64,000 nucleotides of DNA. Source: Lachnospiraceae bacterium. Its GTDB lineage: Bacteria; Bacillota; Clostridia; Lachnospirales; Lachnospiraceae. The position numbers and the translations under genes were made by a program. The notes beneath the pieces are model-generated. The model was not told where the DNA came from. It made no database searches and saw only the letters and a program-made list of their open reading frames with translations. Below are positions 17,177 to 26,027 of this stretch, in pieces (the first letter of the stretch is position 1; the number at the start of each line of letters is the position of its first letter). The stretch lies in assembly GCA_022845955.1 (NCBI GenBank), contig AP025576.1:1488001-1552000 (forward strand), read 5' to 3'.

Positions 17177-18628
17177 ATGAGTGAAGAACAAAAGAACAAA
17201 GTAACTGAAGACGGGAAGGCGGTAAAGACGGCCGGGAACGGAGAGCACACGGAGCGGGAGATGACCAATAAAATGGGTACCATGCCTATGAATAAGCTTC
17301 TGCTGTCCATGGCGCTTCCTATGATGATCTCCATGCTCGTCCAGGCCCTGTACAATATTGTGGACAGTGTGTTCGTGTCCATGATCAATGAAGAGGCTCT
17401 GACAGCCGTTTCCCTTGCGTTTCCCATCCAGTCGCTGATGATCGCCCTGAGTGCGGGAACCGGCGTGGGTATCAATGCGGTGCTTTCCAGGAGCCTTGGG
17501 GAAAAGGATCAGGAAAACGCGAATAAGGCGGCGGAAAACGGCGTATTTCTTGCGCTTGTGTCCTATGCGGCCTTTCTGATTATCGGCCTTCTGATAGCCA
17601 GGCCCTTTTATTTAAGCCAGACGAGGGATGAGGCAATCGTTTCCTACGGGGTGACTTATCTAACCATCGTATGTATTTGCTCCGTGGGCATGTTTACCCA
17701 GATGACCTTTGAAAAGCTGCTGCAGTCTACGGGACGTACCATGTATACCATGGTTACCCAGTCCGTTGGGGCTGTTATCAATATTATTTTTGACCCCATT
17801 CTGATCTTCGGTCTATTCGGATTCCCAAAGATGGGAGTGGCAGGGGCTGCTGCGGCAACCGTGTTCGGACAGGCTGTGGCGGGTGCCCTTGCCATTGTGT
17901 TCAATGTGAAGGTCAATAAAGATATCCAGCTGGATTTTAAACGCTTCCGGCCGGATAAGCGGATGATCGGAAGGATATATGCCGTGGGCGTTCCTTCGAT
18001 TATTATGCAGGCTATCGGATCGGTGATGACCTATGGCATGAATTTGATCCTGATTCAGTTTACTTCCACCGCAACGGCTGTTTTTGGTGTGTATTATAAA
18101 GTGCAGAGCTTTATTTTCATGCCGGTGTTCGGCCTGAATAACGGTATGGTGCCTATTGTGGCTTATAACTATGGGGCCGGGAGCAAAAAGCGGGTGAAGA
18201 AAGTTACTCATCTGAGTGTTATTTATGCGGTTGCTATTATGCTGGCCGGGCTTCTGGTATTCCAGTTCTTCCCGGACAAGCTGCTTGGCATGTTCAATGC
18301 CTCGGAACATATGCTGGCAATCGGTGTTCCGGCGCTGCGAATCATCAGCATCAGTTTTATATTCGCCGGATTCTGTATTGTAATGGGAAGTGTGTTCCAG
18401 GCGCTGGGCAACGGGGTCTACAGCCTGGCGGTTTCGGTAGCCAGACAGCTGATAGTGCTGCTTCCCGTGGCATATCTGCTTTCCCTTACCGGAAATGTGG
18501 ATAATGTCTGGTGGGCGTTTCCTATTGCGGAGCTGATGTCCCTGAGCATGACGATTTTCTTCTACAGAAGGATTAACAGGAAGATCATCAGTAAAATCGG
18601 GGAACCGTTTCCGGCGGTGGAGGAATAG
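17177..18628 (+). CDS. MATE-family multidrug/cation efflux transporter
   Basis: About 483 residues with 12 predicted helices in two six-helix halves. MATE-like signatures include LPMMISMLVQALYNIVDSVF near the N-terminus and the repeated NNGMVPIVAYNYGAG segment in the second half. MATE proteins export drugs or metabolites by Na+ or H+ antiport. ATG 17177 gives the natural short charged N-terminus; an in-frame GTG at 17165 is possible, and no strong ribosome binding site separates them. A GNAT gene follows after 47 bp and may be co-transcribed, which would make a two-gene resistance-style unit. Confidence 0.9.
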   Translation: MSEEQKNKVTEDGKAVKTAGNGEHTEREMTNKMGTMPMNKLLLSMALPMMISMLVQALYNIVDSVFVSMINEEALTAVSLAFPIQSLMIALSAGTGVGINAVLSRSLGEKDQENANKAAENGVFLALVSYAAFLIIGLLIARPFYLSQTRDEAIVSYGVTYLTIVCICSVGMFTQMTFEKLLQSTGRTMYTMVTQSVGAVINIIFDPILIFGLFGFPKMGVAGAAAATVFGQAVAGALAIVFNVKVNKDIQLDFKRFRPDKRMIGRIYAVGVPSIIMQAIGSVMTYGMNLILIQFTSTATAVFGVYYKVQSFIFMPVFGLNNGMVPIVAYNYGAGSKKRVKKVTHLSVIYAVAIMLAGLLVFQFFPDKLLGMFNASEHMLAIGVPALRIISISFIFAGFCIVMGSVFQALGNGVYSLAVSVARQLIVLLPVAYLLSLTGNVDNVWWAFPIAELMSLSMTIFFYRRINRKIISKIGEPFPAVEE

Positions 18629-18675
18629 TGGTTTCATCCGGATTGTATGCATGAAGTATGCGGACAGGAGAAGGA

Positions 18676-19164
18676 ATGGAAGAAAAGAATAAAATAACCG
18701 TCAGGGAAGGCGGCTGGGAGGATTACTGGATTCTGCGTGACGGCATCGGGGAAGAGCAGCATATCCATGCCATGAACCGGCCGGATATTTTTGCGGATCT
18801 GGAGGAAAGCCCCTTCAGCCCGGAAGATTTCAGGGAGCTTATGGAGGATAAGAACGGCTTCTTCCTGGTGGCCCTGGTGGATGGAAAAGAGGCGGGGATG
18901 TGCAATGTCAAGCTGAAAAAAGCGCCCGTCCATCCCGTCGTGGTACCCCGCAGATATGCCTACATAGATGACATCTGTATCTTGCCGGATTACCGCCATA
19001 TGGGCGTGGGAAAGGCATTGTACGAAGCGTTGGCGGCACGTATCCGTCCTATGGGGATCACGAAGGTGGAATTGAAAGTATGGGCTTTTAATGAATCCGC
19101 CAGAGGTTTTTATGAGGCCATGGGCATGAAGCCGCAGAATATTATTATGGAAGGCAGAGTATGA
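18676..19164 (+). CDS. GNAT-family N-acetyltransferase
   Basis: A compact 162-residue single-domain GNAT enzyme: the acetyl-CoA motif is LPDYRHMGVGKALYEAL (R-x-x-G-x-G/A) and the C-terminal motif is NESARGFYEAMGMKPQNI. ATG 18676 is preferred over 18658 because GGAG lies just upstream. It follows the MATE gene closely. Acetylation of a small molecule or peptide is expected, with the acceptor unknown. Its last 20 bp overlap a transposase relic on the other strand. Confidence 0.85.
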   Translation: MEEKNKITVREGGWEDYWILRDGIGEEQHIHAMNRPDIFADLEESPFSPEDFRELMEDKNGFFLVALVDGKEAGMCNVKLKKAPVHPVVVPRRYAYIDDICILPDYRHMGVGKALYEALAARIRPMGITKVELKVWAFNESARGFYEAMGMKPQNIIMEGRV

Positions 19165-19357
19165 TTTCAGCCCTCTTCTTACATTTCCCTGCATAGGGGC
19201 AGCCACTGCAATCCTCACAGGTATAGTATTCTTCCTGCCTCCCGTATTGATTCCCTTTTACTGGTCTTCGGTAAGCAAAATGAAATTTCCTTCCGTTTGG
19301 AAGAACGCCTCCAGGCTTCATGCCTGAAAGCGTTCTTTTTTGGGGGACTTTTTTCAC
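19145..19357 (-). pseudogene. IS1182-type transposase remnant
   Basis: About 70 codons read on the minus strand contain the zinc-finger-like segment typical of IS1182/DDE transposases, with YYTCEDCSGCPYAGKCKKR in the middle. There is no start context, no catalytic core and no DDE triad, so it is a fragment of the internal region. It marks the boundary between GNAT/MATE genes and the AT-rich Fic island. Confidence 0.7.
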
Positions 19358-19511
19358 AGCCCGCTTTTATCTTATTCCATATTTTTTCATAAAAACAGCG
19401 GCCGGCTTGCCGATGTGAAGAGTGAGCGATATAAAGAGTTTATGCAGTTAGTGATAGAAAGTAGGTGCATAAAATGATATAATTATTTAAAATGAAAGAG
19501 GGGATAATCAT

Positions 19512-19571
19512 ATGGTATATGGGTTTCATAGGACAAACACGAAAGACCAGCATTTAGGATACAAGATATGA
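19512..19571 (+). other. very short ORF upstream of fic, possible N-terminal half of a broken small protein
   Basis: A 19-codon frame (MVYGFHRTNTKDQHLGYKI) begins after a purine-rich GAAAGAGGGG and ends in ATGA overlapping the next short frame. Read together, the two could be one ~50-residue protein split by a frameshift. I recognise no family. Confidence 0.3.
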
Positions 19572-19672
19572 AAGCAAGGGGAGAATGGGAAAAATATGGT
19601 CGTCCTTCCGTCATGTCCCTTGAAGGTTTTCGTAAAGAATTTCGAAAGGCAGAACGGGAATGGAACAAGTGA
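19568..19672 (+). CDS. small basic ORF immediately upstream of fic
   Basis: A 34-residue, charged, helix-prone peptide (ends GFRKEFRKAEREWNK) starts at the ATGA overlap and stops 14 bp before the Fic start, with the Fic ribosome binding site GAGGAGG at its stop. The position is that of small Fic partner proteins, but I cannot match it to VbhA-type antitoxins, and the inhibitory motif lies in Fic itself. It may be the C-terminal piece of a frameshifted gene. Confidence 0.35.
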   Translation: MKARGEWEKYGRPSVMSLEGFRKEFRKAEREWNK

Positions 19673-19686
19673 GGAGGATATGGAAG

Positions 19687-20361
19687 ATGGCTTATGAAGA
19701 TATAAAAAAAGCTTGGCAAGAGCGAAAAATTGAAAAAAAAGAAGATTATGAAACTGCTTTGGATAATTTCAAAATTATTTTTGCCTATAATTCAGGAGTT
19801 ATTGAAAACCCGGAAATAACATACCATAATACGAGAGAAATATTCAAAAATGGTAAAGTAATTAACTTTACCGGTGATCTACGGACTATATATGAAATTG
19901 AAAATCAAAAAAAATGCTATGATTTTTTGATTCAGAAAATAGTAGCGCGTGAACCGATAACGCCGGAACTGATAAGAGAAATTCATAAAAAATTGACAGC
20001 AGGTACTTATGATCAGAATAGATGGGAAAAGGGAGAGCGTCCAGGAGAGTATAAAAAGCATGACTCTGTTGTGGGCGATGGGCAAGGGGATATGCCTGAA
20101 GAAGTGCCTAATGATATGGTACAGTTATGTGAAGAAATAGCAGAAATTCCGGATAAAGGGGAGAACATTCTTAAAACTGCGGCATATCTACATTGTAAAT
20201 TTGAAAATATTCATCCTTTTGCTGATGGAAATGGGCGTGTAGGCCGAACACTGATGAATTATTATTTAATGATCCATAATTATCCTCCACTTGTAGTAGC
20301 TAATGAAACGAAGGATCTATATTATGGTGCATTAATGATCTATGATAAAACAGGAGAATAG
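19687..20361 (+). CDS. Fic-domain protein (AMPylase type), C-terminus lost by an apparent frameshift
   Basis: The 224-residue frame has the Fic active-site motif HPFADGNGRVGR at residues 176-187 (catalytic His176) and a class-II-like inhibitory motif S-x-x-x-E-N at Ser36-Glu40-Asn41 (SGVIEN), so autoinhibition is expected. Fic proteins transfer AMP or other phosphoryl groups to targets, often as toxins. GAGGAGG lies 9 nt before ATG 19687. The frame stops right after YDKTGE, but the shifted frame from 20358 continues with GGFVNYMKG and about 30 more residues to a stop at 20465, which resembles the usual Fic C-terminal helix. A single-base deletion near 20358 explains this. The region is AT-rich relative to its neighbours, suggesting transfer. 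Confidence 0.85.
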   Translation: MAYEDIKKAWQERKIEKKEDYETALDNFKIIFAYNSGVIENPEITYHNTREIFKNGKVINFTGDLRTIYEIENQKKCYDFLIQKIVAREPITPELIREIHKKLTAGTYDQNRWEKGERPGEYKKHDSVVGDGQGDMPEEVPNDMVQLCEEIAEIPDKGENILKTAAYLHCKFENIHPFADGNGRVGRTLMNYYLMIHNYPPLVVANETKDLYYGALMIYDKTGE

Positions 20362-20516
20362 GAGGATTTGTAAATTACATGAAAGGAGCTGCAGAACAGA
20401 CATGGAGTCTTAAAAAGGCACCGCAGAAGTCTTTGTTTCAACAATTGGATATGTGTCATGATTAATAGAAAAATATAACAATAAAAAAACCATAAAAATG
20501 TAGTATAACTATCGTA

Positions 20517-20552
20517 AACAGGTAGACAAAATAATCATTTTGTCTACCTGTT
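20517..20552. terminator. hairpin between convergent fic and GH2 genes
   Basis: Perfect 16-bp arms (20517-20532 and 20537-20552) enclose the 4-nt loop AATC; the arms contain AAAA/TTTT runs. Lying between converging genes, it likely serves as a bidirectional terminator, though a separate T tract is weak. Confidence 0.6.
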
Positions 20553-20634
20553 CTAACATTATTTAACAGAATATGCAATATTTAGTTGTAATGGTTCCTG
20601 TTTCCCCTGGGGGAACGGTATGCATAGTAACGTC

Positions 20635-22353
20635 TTACTCTTCAATAGCAGCTTTTCTGCTGTTTACTTCCCGGAAGAAGTTTATGTCCATTTTCGGGGT
20701 CCTGTCATAATAATATACGCCGTTTTGCTCCTGCTCCACATCGGTGAGCTGGGTATAGCAGAAGCCGAACATGCGGGGATTATCCAGGAGAGCATCCGTA
20801 AGCCCTTTATACCGTTCCTTGTATTCCTCTTCCGTTTTGGGGCCGTTGCCGTAACCCCAGGCTTTATCGTCCGTGCTGTCCGGGGCCCATTTAATGCCGC
20901 CGTATTCACTGACAAACATAGCCTGGCCTTCTCTGTAAGTCTGCTTGTCGGCAAAGCGGTCATAGAAAATGCCTGTTCCGTCCTTCAGAGGCTGGTAGGT
21001 TTCCGCAAATTTTGCCGGATCCTGTTCATAGTCGTGCACATCGAAAATATCCGTAACCACATGGAAATTGCCGCTGGTGTCGATGCAGGGGCGGGTGGTG
21101 TCATACTGTTTGGTGATCTGCCAGGTAAGAGCCAGCAAGCCGTCCACCTGCTTTCTTCCTTCATAATCCCAGGTCTCGTTAAACGGACACCAGCCCACGA
21201 TAGAAGGATGGTTGAAATCCCTCTCTATGGATTGGATCCATTCCGGAATAAAAGCTTCATAGCCGGTATAGGAGCTATAGTCAAAACCCCAGTTGGCCAT
21301 TTCACCCCAGGCCAGATAACCAAGACGGTCACAGTGATAGAGGAAACGAGGCTCAAATACCTTCTGGTGAAGCCGCGCGCCGTTGAAGCCGGCTGCCATG
21401 GAAAGACGGATGTCGTTTTCCAGCGCTTCATCCGAAGGGGCGGTATAAATGCCGTCAGGGTAGAAACCCTGATCCAGGATCAGGCGCTGGAAAACGGATT
21501 TGCCGTTAATCAGGAAACGGTATCCGTCCAGCTTCACCTCACGCAGCCCGAAATAGCTGGCCACGGTATCTTCACAGAAAGAGAGGGTGAGGTCATAAAG
21601 CCGGCCGGCCCCTGCCTCCCAAAGATGGATTTGTGTCAGCGGGATGGTGACCATGACATTGCCGGATATCGTTTCCGCCGAAGCGTTTCCGCATTCGGTT
21701 CCGTCATAGGACGCGGAGGCGGAGAAAGTGCCCTCTCCTTCCACAACAGCCTTGATGGTAACGGTCCCGTCCGCTACATTGGGATAGTACTGGACGCTGC
21801 GGATATGGGAAACGGGGGTGAACTCCATCCATACCGTCTGCCAGATGCCGGTGGTACGGGTATAGGAACAGTCATGGGAATAATACCGGTCGCTCTGCTT
21901 GCCGATAGGCTGTATGGGACTTCTGGTATCGTCCCTGGCATAAACCACAAGATGGTTTTCCCCTTCCTTCAGGAGAGCGGAAATCTCAAACGCAAAGGAT
22001 ACATAGCCGCCCTTATGGCTTCCGGCCTCCGTGCCGTTAACAAATACCAGACATTCGTAGTCCACGGCACCGAAATGCAGATAAACCTTTCCGGTCAGCT
22101 GCTTGGCAGTAACCGTAACGGTACGGTGATACCATACCGCCGGGATAAAATCCGTATAGCCGATTCCGCTCAGCGGGCTTTCCGGACAGAAGGGTACCAG
22201 AATCTTATCCGGGAATTCCGTTTTCTTTCCATAACCTCTCTCCAGGCCGCTGCAGTTAAAATCGAATGCAAAATCCCATGTTCCGTTCAGGTTCATCCAG
22301 TTTTCTCTTATAAATTGCGGAAAGGGATGCTCCGCTCTGGGCATTGTTTCCAT
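20635..22353 (-). CDS. glycoside hydrolase family 2 enzyme
   Basis: A 572-residue cytoplasmic GH2 protein: an N-terminal jelly-roll sugar-binding domain (about 1-180, with WYHRTV and DYECLVFVNG), an immunoglobulin-like domain, then a TIM barrel. Acid/base Glu393 lies in WCPFNETWDY and nucleophile Glu483 in MFVSEYGG. It is shorter than LacZ and nearer beta-glucuronidase/mannosidase-size GH2 proteins; the specificity is not evident. The start is ATG 22353, because GGAGG lies 5 nt upstream and inside the longer frame. It diverges from an AraC-type regulator (113 bp apart), which probably controls it in response to the substrate. Confidence 0.9.
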   Translation of the reverse strand: METMPRAEHPFPQFIRENWMNLNGTWDFAFDFNCSGLERGYGKKTEFPDKILVPFCPESPLSGIGYTDFIPAVWYHRTVTVTAKQLTGKVYLHFGAVDYECLVFVNGTEAGSHKGGYVSFAFEISALLKEGENHLVVYARDDTRSPIQPIGKQSDRYYSHDCSYTRTTGIWQTVWMEFTPVSHIRSVQYYPNVADGTVTIKAVVEGEGTFSASASYDGTECGNASAETISGNVMVTIPLTQIHLWEAGAGRLYDLTLSFCEDTVASYFGLREVKLDGYRFLINGKSVFQRLILDQGFYPDGIYTAPSDEALENDIRLSMAAGFNGARLHQKVFEPRFLYHCDRLGYLAWGEMANWGFDYSSYTGYEAFIPEWIQSIERDFNHPSIVGWCPFNETWDYEGRKQVDGLLALTWQITKQYDTTRPCIDTSGNFHVVTDIFDVHDYEQDPAKFAETYQPLKDGTGIFYDRFADKQTYREGQAMFVSEYGGIKWAPDSTDDKAWGYGNGPKTEEEYKERYKGLTDALLDNPRMFGFCYTQLTDVEQEQNGVYYYDRTPKMDINFFREVNSRKAAIEE

Positions 22354-22386
22354 AAATTCCTCCATTCTGCCGGATAACCGGTGCTC

Positions 22387-22415
22387 TTGTATTTCTTGTA
22401 GTATACCGCTATAAT
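22387..22415 (+). promoter_or_regulatory. promoter for the AraC gene in the divergent GH2/AraC region
   Basis: TTGTAT (22387-22392), a 17-bp spacer and TATAAT (22410-22415) read toward the AraC gene. A weaker oppositely oriented pair (TTTATC, 17 bp, TATACT on the minus strand) overlaps it, so RNA polymerase binding for the two genes may be mutually exclusive. Confidence 0.6.
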
Positions 22416-22466
22416 ATACCTTGATAAATGGATTATACGCGCAAAAGAGTGAGGAAAACAAGCATT

Positions 22467-23315
22467 ATGGAACACATTATCACCTTCCTGCCCGGACAGC
22501 TGCCTGGAGAGTCGGTTTTCGGGATTGAAATGACAGGAATTACCTATCCCGACAGCCATTACCATATTGTCAGGGATAATTCCCCCATCTACTGTCTGGA
22601 ATATGTGATGGAAGGGACCGGGACGGTCCGGATCGGGGAAGAGGTATACCGCCCGGAGAAAGGAGACGTATATCTCCTGGCAGCGGGGAAAAACCAGGAC
22701 TACCAGGCAGATACAGGACATCCCTGGCAGAAAATATGGATGAATGTTAGAGGGACGCTGTGTGATACGCTGGTGGACGGCTATGGGCTGCGGGATGTGG
22801 TGCTGTTCAAAAACTGCGGCATCTATCCCCTTTTCCGGGAATTTCTCCAGCTGTGTGAGAAAAAAGAAGGAAGCGGGACGGAGCTGGCAAAGCAAACCTC
22901 CCTCCTGTTCCATGAAATCCTGCTGAACCTGGCGGCCCATGAAGCGGCCGGCGGCCGCAGGGAGAAGCCGATGCCGGAAACCGCTGTCCAGATCAGAAAA
23001 TATGTGGATGAGCATATCTACGAAAAGCTGACAATCCGGCAGCTTTCGGAAGCCGCCAGCCTGTCTCCCTCCCAGCTCACCCGCATTTTCCGGCGTACCT
23101 ACGGACAGACGCCCTATGATTATATCCTGACACGCAAGGTGGATACGGCCTGTCTGCTTCTCTGCAATACCGGCCTTACGGTAAAGGAAATCGCTTACCG
23201 GCTTCAGTTTTCGGATGAACATTATTTTTCCAACCTGTTCCGGCAGCGGACGGGGAGCCCGCCGGGAAAATATAAGGAAGGGCGGCAGTCGGCTTCGTTC
23301 CCGGCTTCCGGCTAA
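22467..23315 (+). CDS. AraC-family transcriptional regulator with N-terminal cupin domain
   Basis: The 282-residue regulator has an AraC-type beta-barrel sensor (about 20-110; GTVRIGEEVYRPEKGDVYLL is the cupin core) and a C-terminal double HTH (LTIRQLSEAASLSPSQLTRI and VKEIAYRLQFSDEHYFSNLF). ATG 22467 follows GAGGAAAA; an in-frame ATG at 22428 would enlarge it by 13 residues. It is divergent from the GH2 gene and is its likely sugar-responsive activator. The stop codon overlaps the stop of the convergent MerR gene (CTAA shared). Confidence 0.9.
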   Translation: MEHIITFLPGQLPGESVFGIEMTGITYPDSHYHIVRDNSPIYCLEYVMEGTGTVRIGEEVYRPEKGDVYLLAAGKNQDYQADTGHPWQKIWMNVRGTLCDTLVDGYGLRDVVLFKNCGIYPLFREFLQLCEKKEGSGTELAKQTSLLFHEILLNLAAHEAAGGRREKPMPETAVQIRKYVDEHIYEKLTIRQLSEAASLSPSQLTRIFRRTYGQTPYDYILTRKVDTACLLLCNTGLTVKEIAYRLQFSDEHYFSNLFRQRTGSPPGKYKEGRQSASFPASG

Positions 23316-24193
23316 GCCTTTCCTGTATGCCGCCGCTCCGCCGCCTCCTTTGTGCGCCGGCAGGGGATCAGGATCCGGGTGAGATAATCCTCCATCCGGC
23401 AGACGGACAGATCATTCATGCCCTGTTCATAGGCATAGCCGGTGAGGGTGAGGCTGTTTTCCCGGGCAAAGGCGAGAATACGGCGGTAGGTACCGGGAAG
23501 GCGGGACCAGTCCCCCCGGCAGTAGGCGCGCAAATAAGCGGAGGCCGGCTTCCGGTGCGGCCGGCAATCGTCTTCGGCGGGGATTGGGATATTTTCTTCG
23601 GAAGAAACGGGCATTTTCATGAAAAAGCAGGAGTAGGAATCAAAGTCTCCGGACAGGATGCAGGAAACGGGAAGCATACTGCCAAGGCCGTGGTTAAACA
23701 GCCTGTGGGAATGGTTCCGGCCGGCCCGGCGCATCAGGGCGATAAAGCTTTCCTCTTCCGGGAGCAGATGCAGGGAAGGGCTTACAAGGAGTGTTTCTTC
23801 CGGGCAGGTGACGAGCGTAATTTCTTCGGTATCCCCGGACTGTTCCGTCAGCAGAAACTCTTCTTTTTCCAGAAGAAGCTGACGGATGCTTTCCAGGGTA
23901 CGGATGGAAGCATCTGTTTCTTCTTTCTTTTCCCGGATGAAAGCAAGGCAGGAGGCGGAAGAGCGGTTCCGAAGAAAAGCCCGTATATCCTCCACGGACA
24001 TGGAAAGCTCCCGCAGAGCCAGGATGATTTCCAGTTCGGTACTCTGCCTTATGGAATACATCCGGTAATGATTTTCTTTTTTGACGGCAGGGGAAAAGAG
24101 GCCGATATTATCATAATAGTGGAGCGTACGGCGGTTGATGCCGTGGAGATCGGCGAATTCCCTTATGGTAAATAATGTTTTATCTTTATCCAT
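23312..24193 (-). CDS. MerR-family regulator with GyrI/BmrR-like effector domain
   Basis: The 293-residue protein has an N-terminal MerR winged helix (FTIREFADLHGINRRTLHYYD), the usual dimerisation coiled coil (about 75-120) and a C-terminal ~150-residue domain with the layout of GyrI-like ligand-binding modules (start TLVTCPEETLL, end ILIPCRR). BmrR/TipA-type proteins bind drugs and untwist promoters with 19-bp spacers. GGAGG precedes ATG 24193. Its upstream region is now occupied by an IS30 element, and a matching 19-bp-spacer promoter with a perfect dyad lies just beyond that element at 25997-26027, so the operator and target gene were probably adjacent before insertion. Confidence 0.88.
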   Translation of the reverse strand: MDKDKTLFTIREFADLHGINRRTLHYYDNIGLFSPAVKKENHYRMYSIRQSTELEIILALRELSMSVEDIRAFLRNRSSASCLAFIREKKEETDASIRTLESIRQLLLEKEEFLLTEQSGDTEEITLVTCPEETLLVSPSLHLLPEEESFIALMRRAGRNHSHRLFNHGLGSMLPVSCILSGDFDSYSCFFMKMPVSSEENIPIPAEDDCRPHRKPASAYLRAYCRGDWSRLPGTYRRILAFARENSLTLTGYAYEQGMNDLSVCRMEDYLTRILIPCRRTKEAAERRHTGKA

Positions 24194-24263
24194 ACGATTC
24201 CTCCATGTTACTGTTCAAAACCACAGGACGAAGCACAAGGGGCTGTGAACAGTAATCATAAAT

Positions 24264-24278
24264 GGGTTTGAGAAAAAT
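24264..24278. repeat. left copy of 15-bp direct repeat flanking the IS30 element
   Basis: GGGTTTGAGAAAAAT occurs here and again at 25977-25991, exactly outside the imperfect terminal repeats. This is the pattern expected of a target-site duplication, although most IS30 elements duplicate only 2-3 bp; long duplications are known for a few members such as IS1630. Confidence 0.75.
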
Positions 24279-25976
24279 GGTAAAATTTCAAAGTGAATTC
24301 GTGATATCTACCAAACATTGATTTTATAGCACTTAATTCACTTCATTTCGGTTTACGAGTGACAAAAATAGAGTTACAATGGCCTTACAGGAGCCTGTTT
24401 TCATGTGTGCAAGCATGGCAAACAGGCATCTGGGTAAGCGTACAAGACTAAATTCCACATGCCAAATTTTTGTAAGATTAAATTCGGCAGTGGATTCCGT
24501 CTTGATTCTAATTCTATTTTTTAAGTAACGATGGTTTTAAATTGACTTGGTCTGCAGGTATTTCCTGAAGACATAAAAGTCTGTGTAACCTGTTATTTAA
24601 AAGCATCTTAGACAGCCTGAATGGAGTGCAGCCGTTCAGGCTGTCTCTGGCTTCACTGTTGATATGATTCATAAGTACACAGGCATCTGTCTGCTTATAG
24701 TTATCCAGGCTCTGACCTTTGGGGATCACATACCGGATGTATTCATGATTTTTCTCGATCCGTCCTTTTTGCCAGGAAGAGTTCGGATTGCAGTAAAAGA
24801 TTTTCGTGCGGGTCTCACCATTTTTATCACATTCCAATCGTTCTGGAAATTGAAATTCCACACCATTGTCTGTCAAGATAACTGGGAACAGTTCCTGAAA
24901 TACCCTGATACCGAGTTTTTGTGTCAAATAATCGAAAACCTTTATGACCTGGTCCTGTGATTTCTCTTGCAGTACAAAAATAAGCATAAGAGAACAGTTA
25001 CGAAAAAAGAGGGTAAGGAAAGCCTGAGTGCTGTTATCCCGCCCGCCTTCTACGGTATCAAGTTCAACAACTGGAATATCAGGATTCTCTTGAATGAATT
25101 TTTGAAAATCCTCGTAGGTCCGTCCTATACGGAATTCCTTTGCAGCCAGACTGACCCTCGTACCAGTTTTTCTTGGCTTGCATTTGTAACGCACCTTGCG
25201 GCGCAGATCGATGTTCTTAGCAGTAAAGACGCCTTGGTCTATATAATTGTAGAGCGTCTTTCTGGAACAAGGAATCTCATGCCCGTGAAAGGCATAAATA
25301 TGAGCGAGAGACTGCCCCTGGGCAAGTAATGGTGAAATAAGGTCATCAAGCAGAGCGATATCAACTGCACTTTGATTAATGCCCTTCCTGCATGATACGA
25401 GAAGTTCCTGTGAGGACTTATCTGCATTCTGTGCGATGTAGAATGCTTGGTTCCTGTTACAGGTTCTGCTTTTTGCACAGCTATTACAAACAAAGGGAGC
25501 TTTTGAAATAGAAGGACATTGCGGCTTGAGGTATTCGGGACAAAGGGTCGTGCAGACAGGAGTCCGTAAACTGGTGTTATAACAGTATTTACAGACTTTC
25601 ACACAATTAGGTTTGTCACATAGAAAACGCAGGGAGCATTCCTTAAATCTGGCACAGCGCAGAGGATGTCTTGTGTCAACTTCATGATTTTGAAAAGAGC
25701 GGTATTTCTTTACTTCTTTAGCAATTGTGCTTGGATGCTTCTCAAGCTTTCTGGCGATAGCAGCAAAAGACAGTCCATCGTTCAGGCCTTTTTCAATATG
25801 GATTCTTTGACTGGTGGTGAGGTGTTTCTGATCATATATTTTTTTCTTAGACATAAATAATCCTCCTACAATGGAGGAATCCACTAACCAATTAAACCAT
25901 ATCACAAATCGTGTAAGAGTAAAATCATCAAACACGAATTTAAAGGGTGAAATAAGAATTAACTAATACATTTTAG
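24279..25976 (-). mobile_element. complete IS30-family insertion sequence
   Basis: The element of about 1.7 kb encodes one intact transposase. Its ends form imperfect inverted repeats of about 27 bp: the left end starts (G)GTAAAAT and the inverted right end CTAAAAT, and both continue with AGT-x-AATTC-x-T at the same spacing. A 15-bp direct repeat lies immediately outside each end. The non-coding left portion (about 230 bp beyond the transposase stop) is longer than usual and contains no gene I can see. Confidence 0.85.
24514..25854 (-). CDS. IS30-family transposase
   Basis: A 446-residue DDE transposase. The N-terminus has the IS30 helix-turn-helix (LTTSQRIHIEKGLNDGLSFA, then AIARKLEKHPSTIAKEVKK). 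A Cys-rich zinc-binding stretch follows (about residues 60-150), then the catalytic triad: Asp in PVVELDTVEG, Asp in ILTDNGVEF and Glu in SSWQKGRIEKNHEYIR. AGGAGG lies 9 nt before ATG 25854, so the 27 extra N-terminal codons of the open frame are discounted. No frameshift or missing catalytic residue is seen, so the element may still be active. Confidence 0.95.
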   Translation of the reverse strand: MSKKKIYDQKHLTTSQRIHIEKGLNDGLSFAAIARKLEKHPSTIAKEVKKYRSFQNHEVDTRHPLRCARFKECSLRFLCDKPNCVKVCKYCYNTSLRTPVCTTLCPEYLKPQCPSISKAPFVCNSCAKSRTCNRNQAFYIAQNADKSSQELLVSCRKGINQSAVDIALLDDLISPLLAQGQSLAHIYAFHGHEIPCSRKTLYNYIDQGVFTAKNIDLRRKVRYKCKPRKTGTRVSLAAKEFRIGRTYEDFQKFIQENPDIPVVELDTVEGGRDNSTQAFLTLFFRNCSLMLIFVLQEKSQDQVIKVFDYLTQKLGIRVFQELFPVILTDNGVEFQFPERLECDKNGETRTKIFYCNPNSSWQKGRIEKNHEYIRYVIPKGQSLDNYKQTDACVLMNHINSEARDSLNGCTPFRLSKMLLNNRLHRLLCLQEIPADQVNLKPSLLKK

Positions 25977-25991
25977 GGGTTTGAGAAAAAT
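25977..25991. repeat. right copy of 15-bp direct repeat flanking the IS30 element
   Basis: GGGTTTGAGAAAAAT, identical to 24264-24278. Joining the outer flanks at this repeat recreates a short divergent region between the MerR gene and the GNAT gene. Confidence 0.75.
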
Positions 25992-25996
25992 ACTTC

Positions 25997-26027
25997 TTGA
26001 CTTTACAGTTAGTGTAAAGATTATTAT
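25997..26027 (+). promoter_or_regulatory. MerR-type promoter with operator dyad
   Basis: TTGACT (25997-26002) and TATTAT (26022-26027) are 19 bp apart, the abnormal spacing MerR activators correct. CTTTACA-GTTAG-TGTAAAG (26001-26019) is a perfect 7-bp-arm dyad filling the spacer. It reads toward the GNAT gene at 26156. Confidence 0.8.

Noticed and set aside
20620..22377. Very long open frame (585 codons) on the plus strand
   Set aside because: It lies entirely opposite the GH2 gene, lacks recognisable motifs and mirrors the codon bias of the other strand; a shadow frame.
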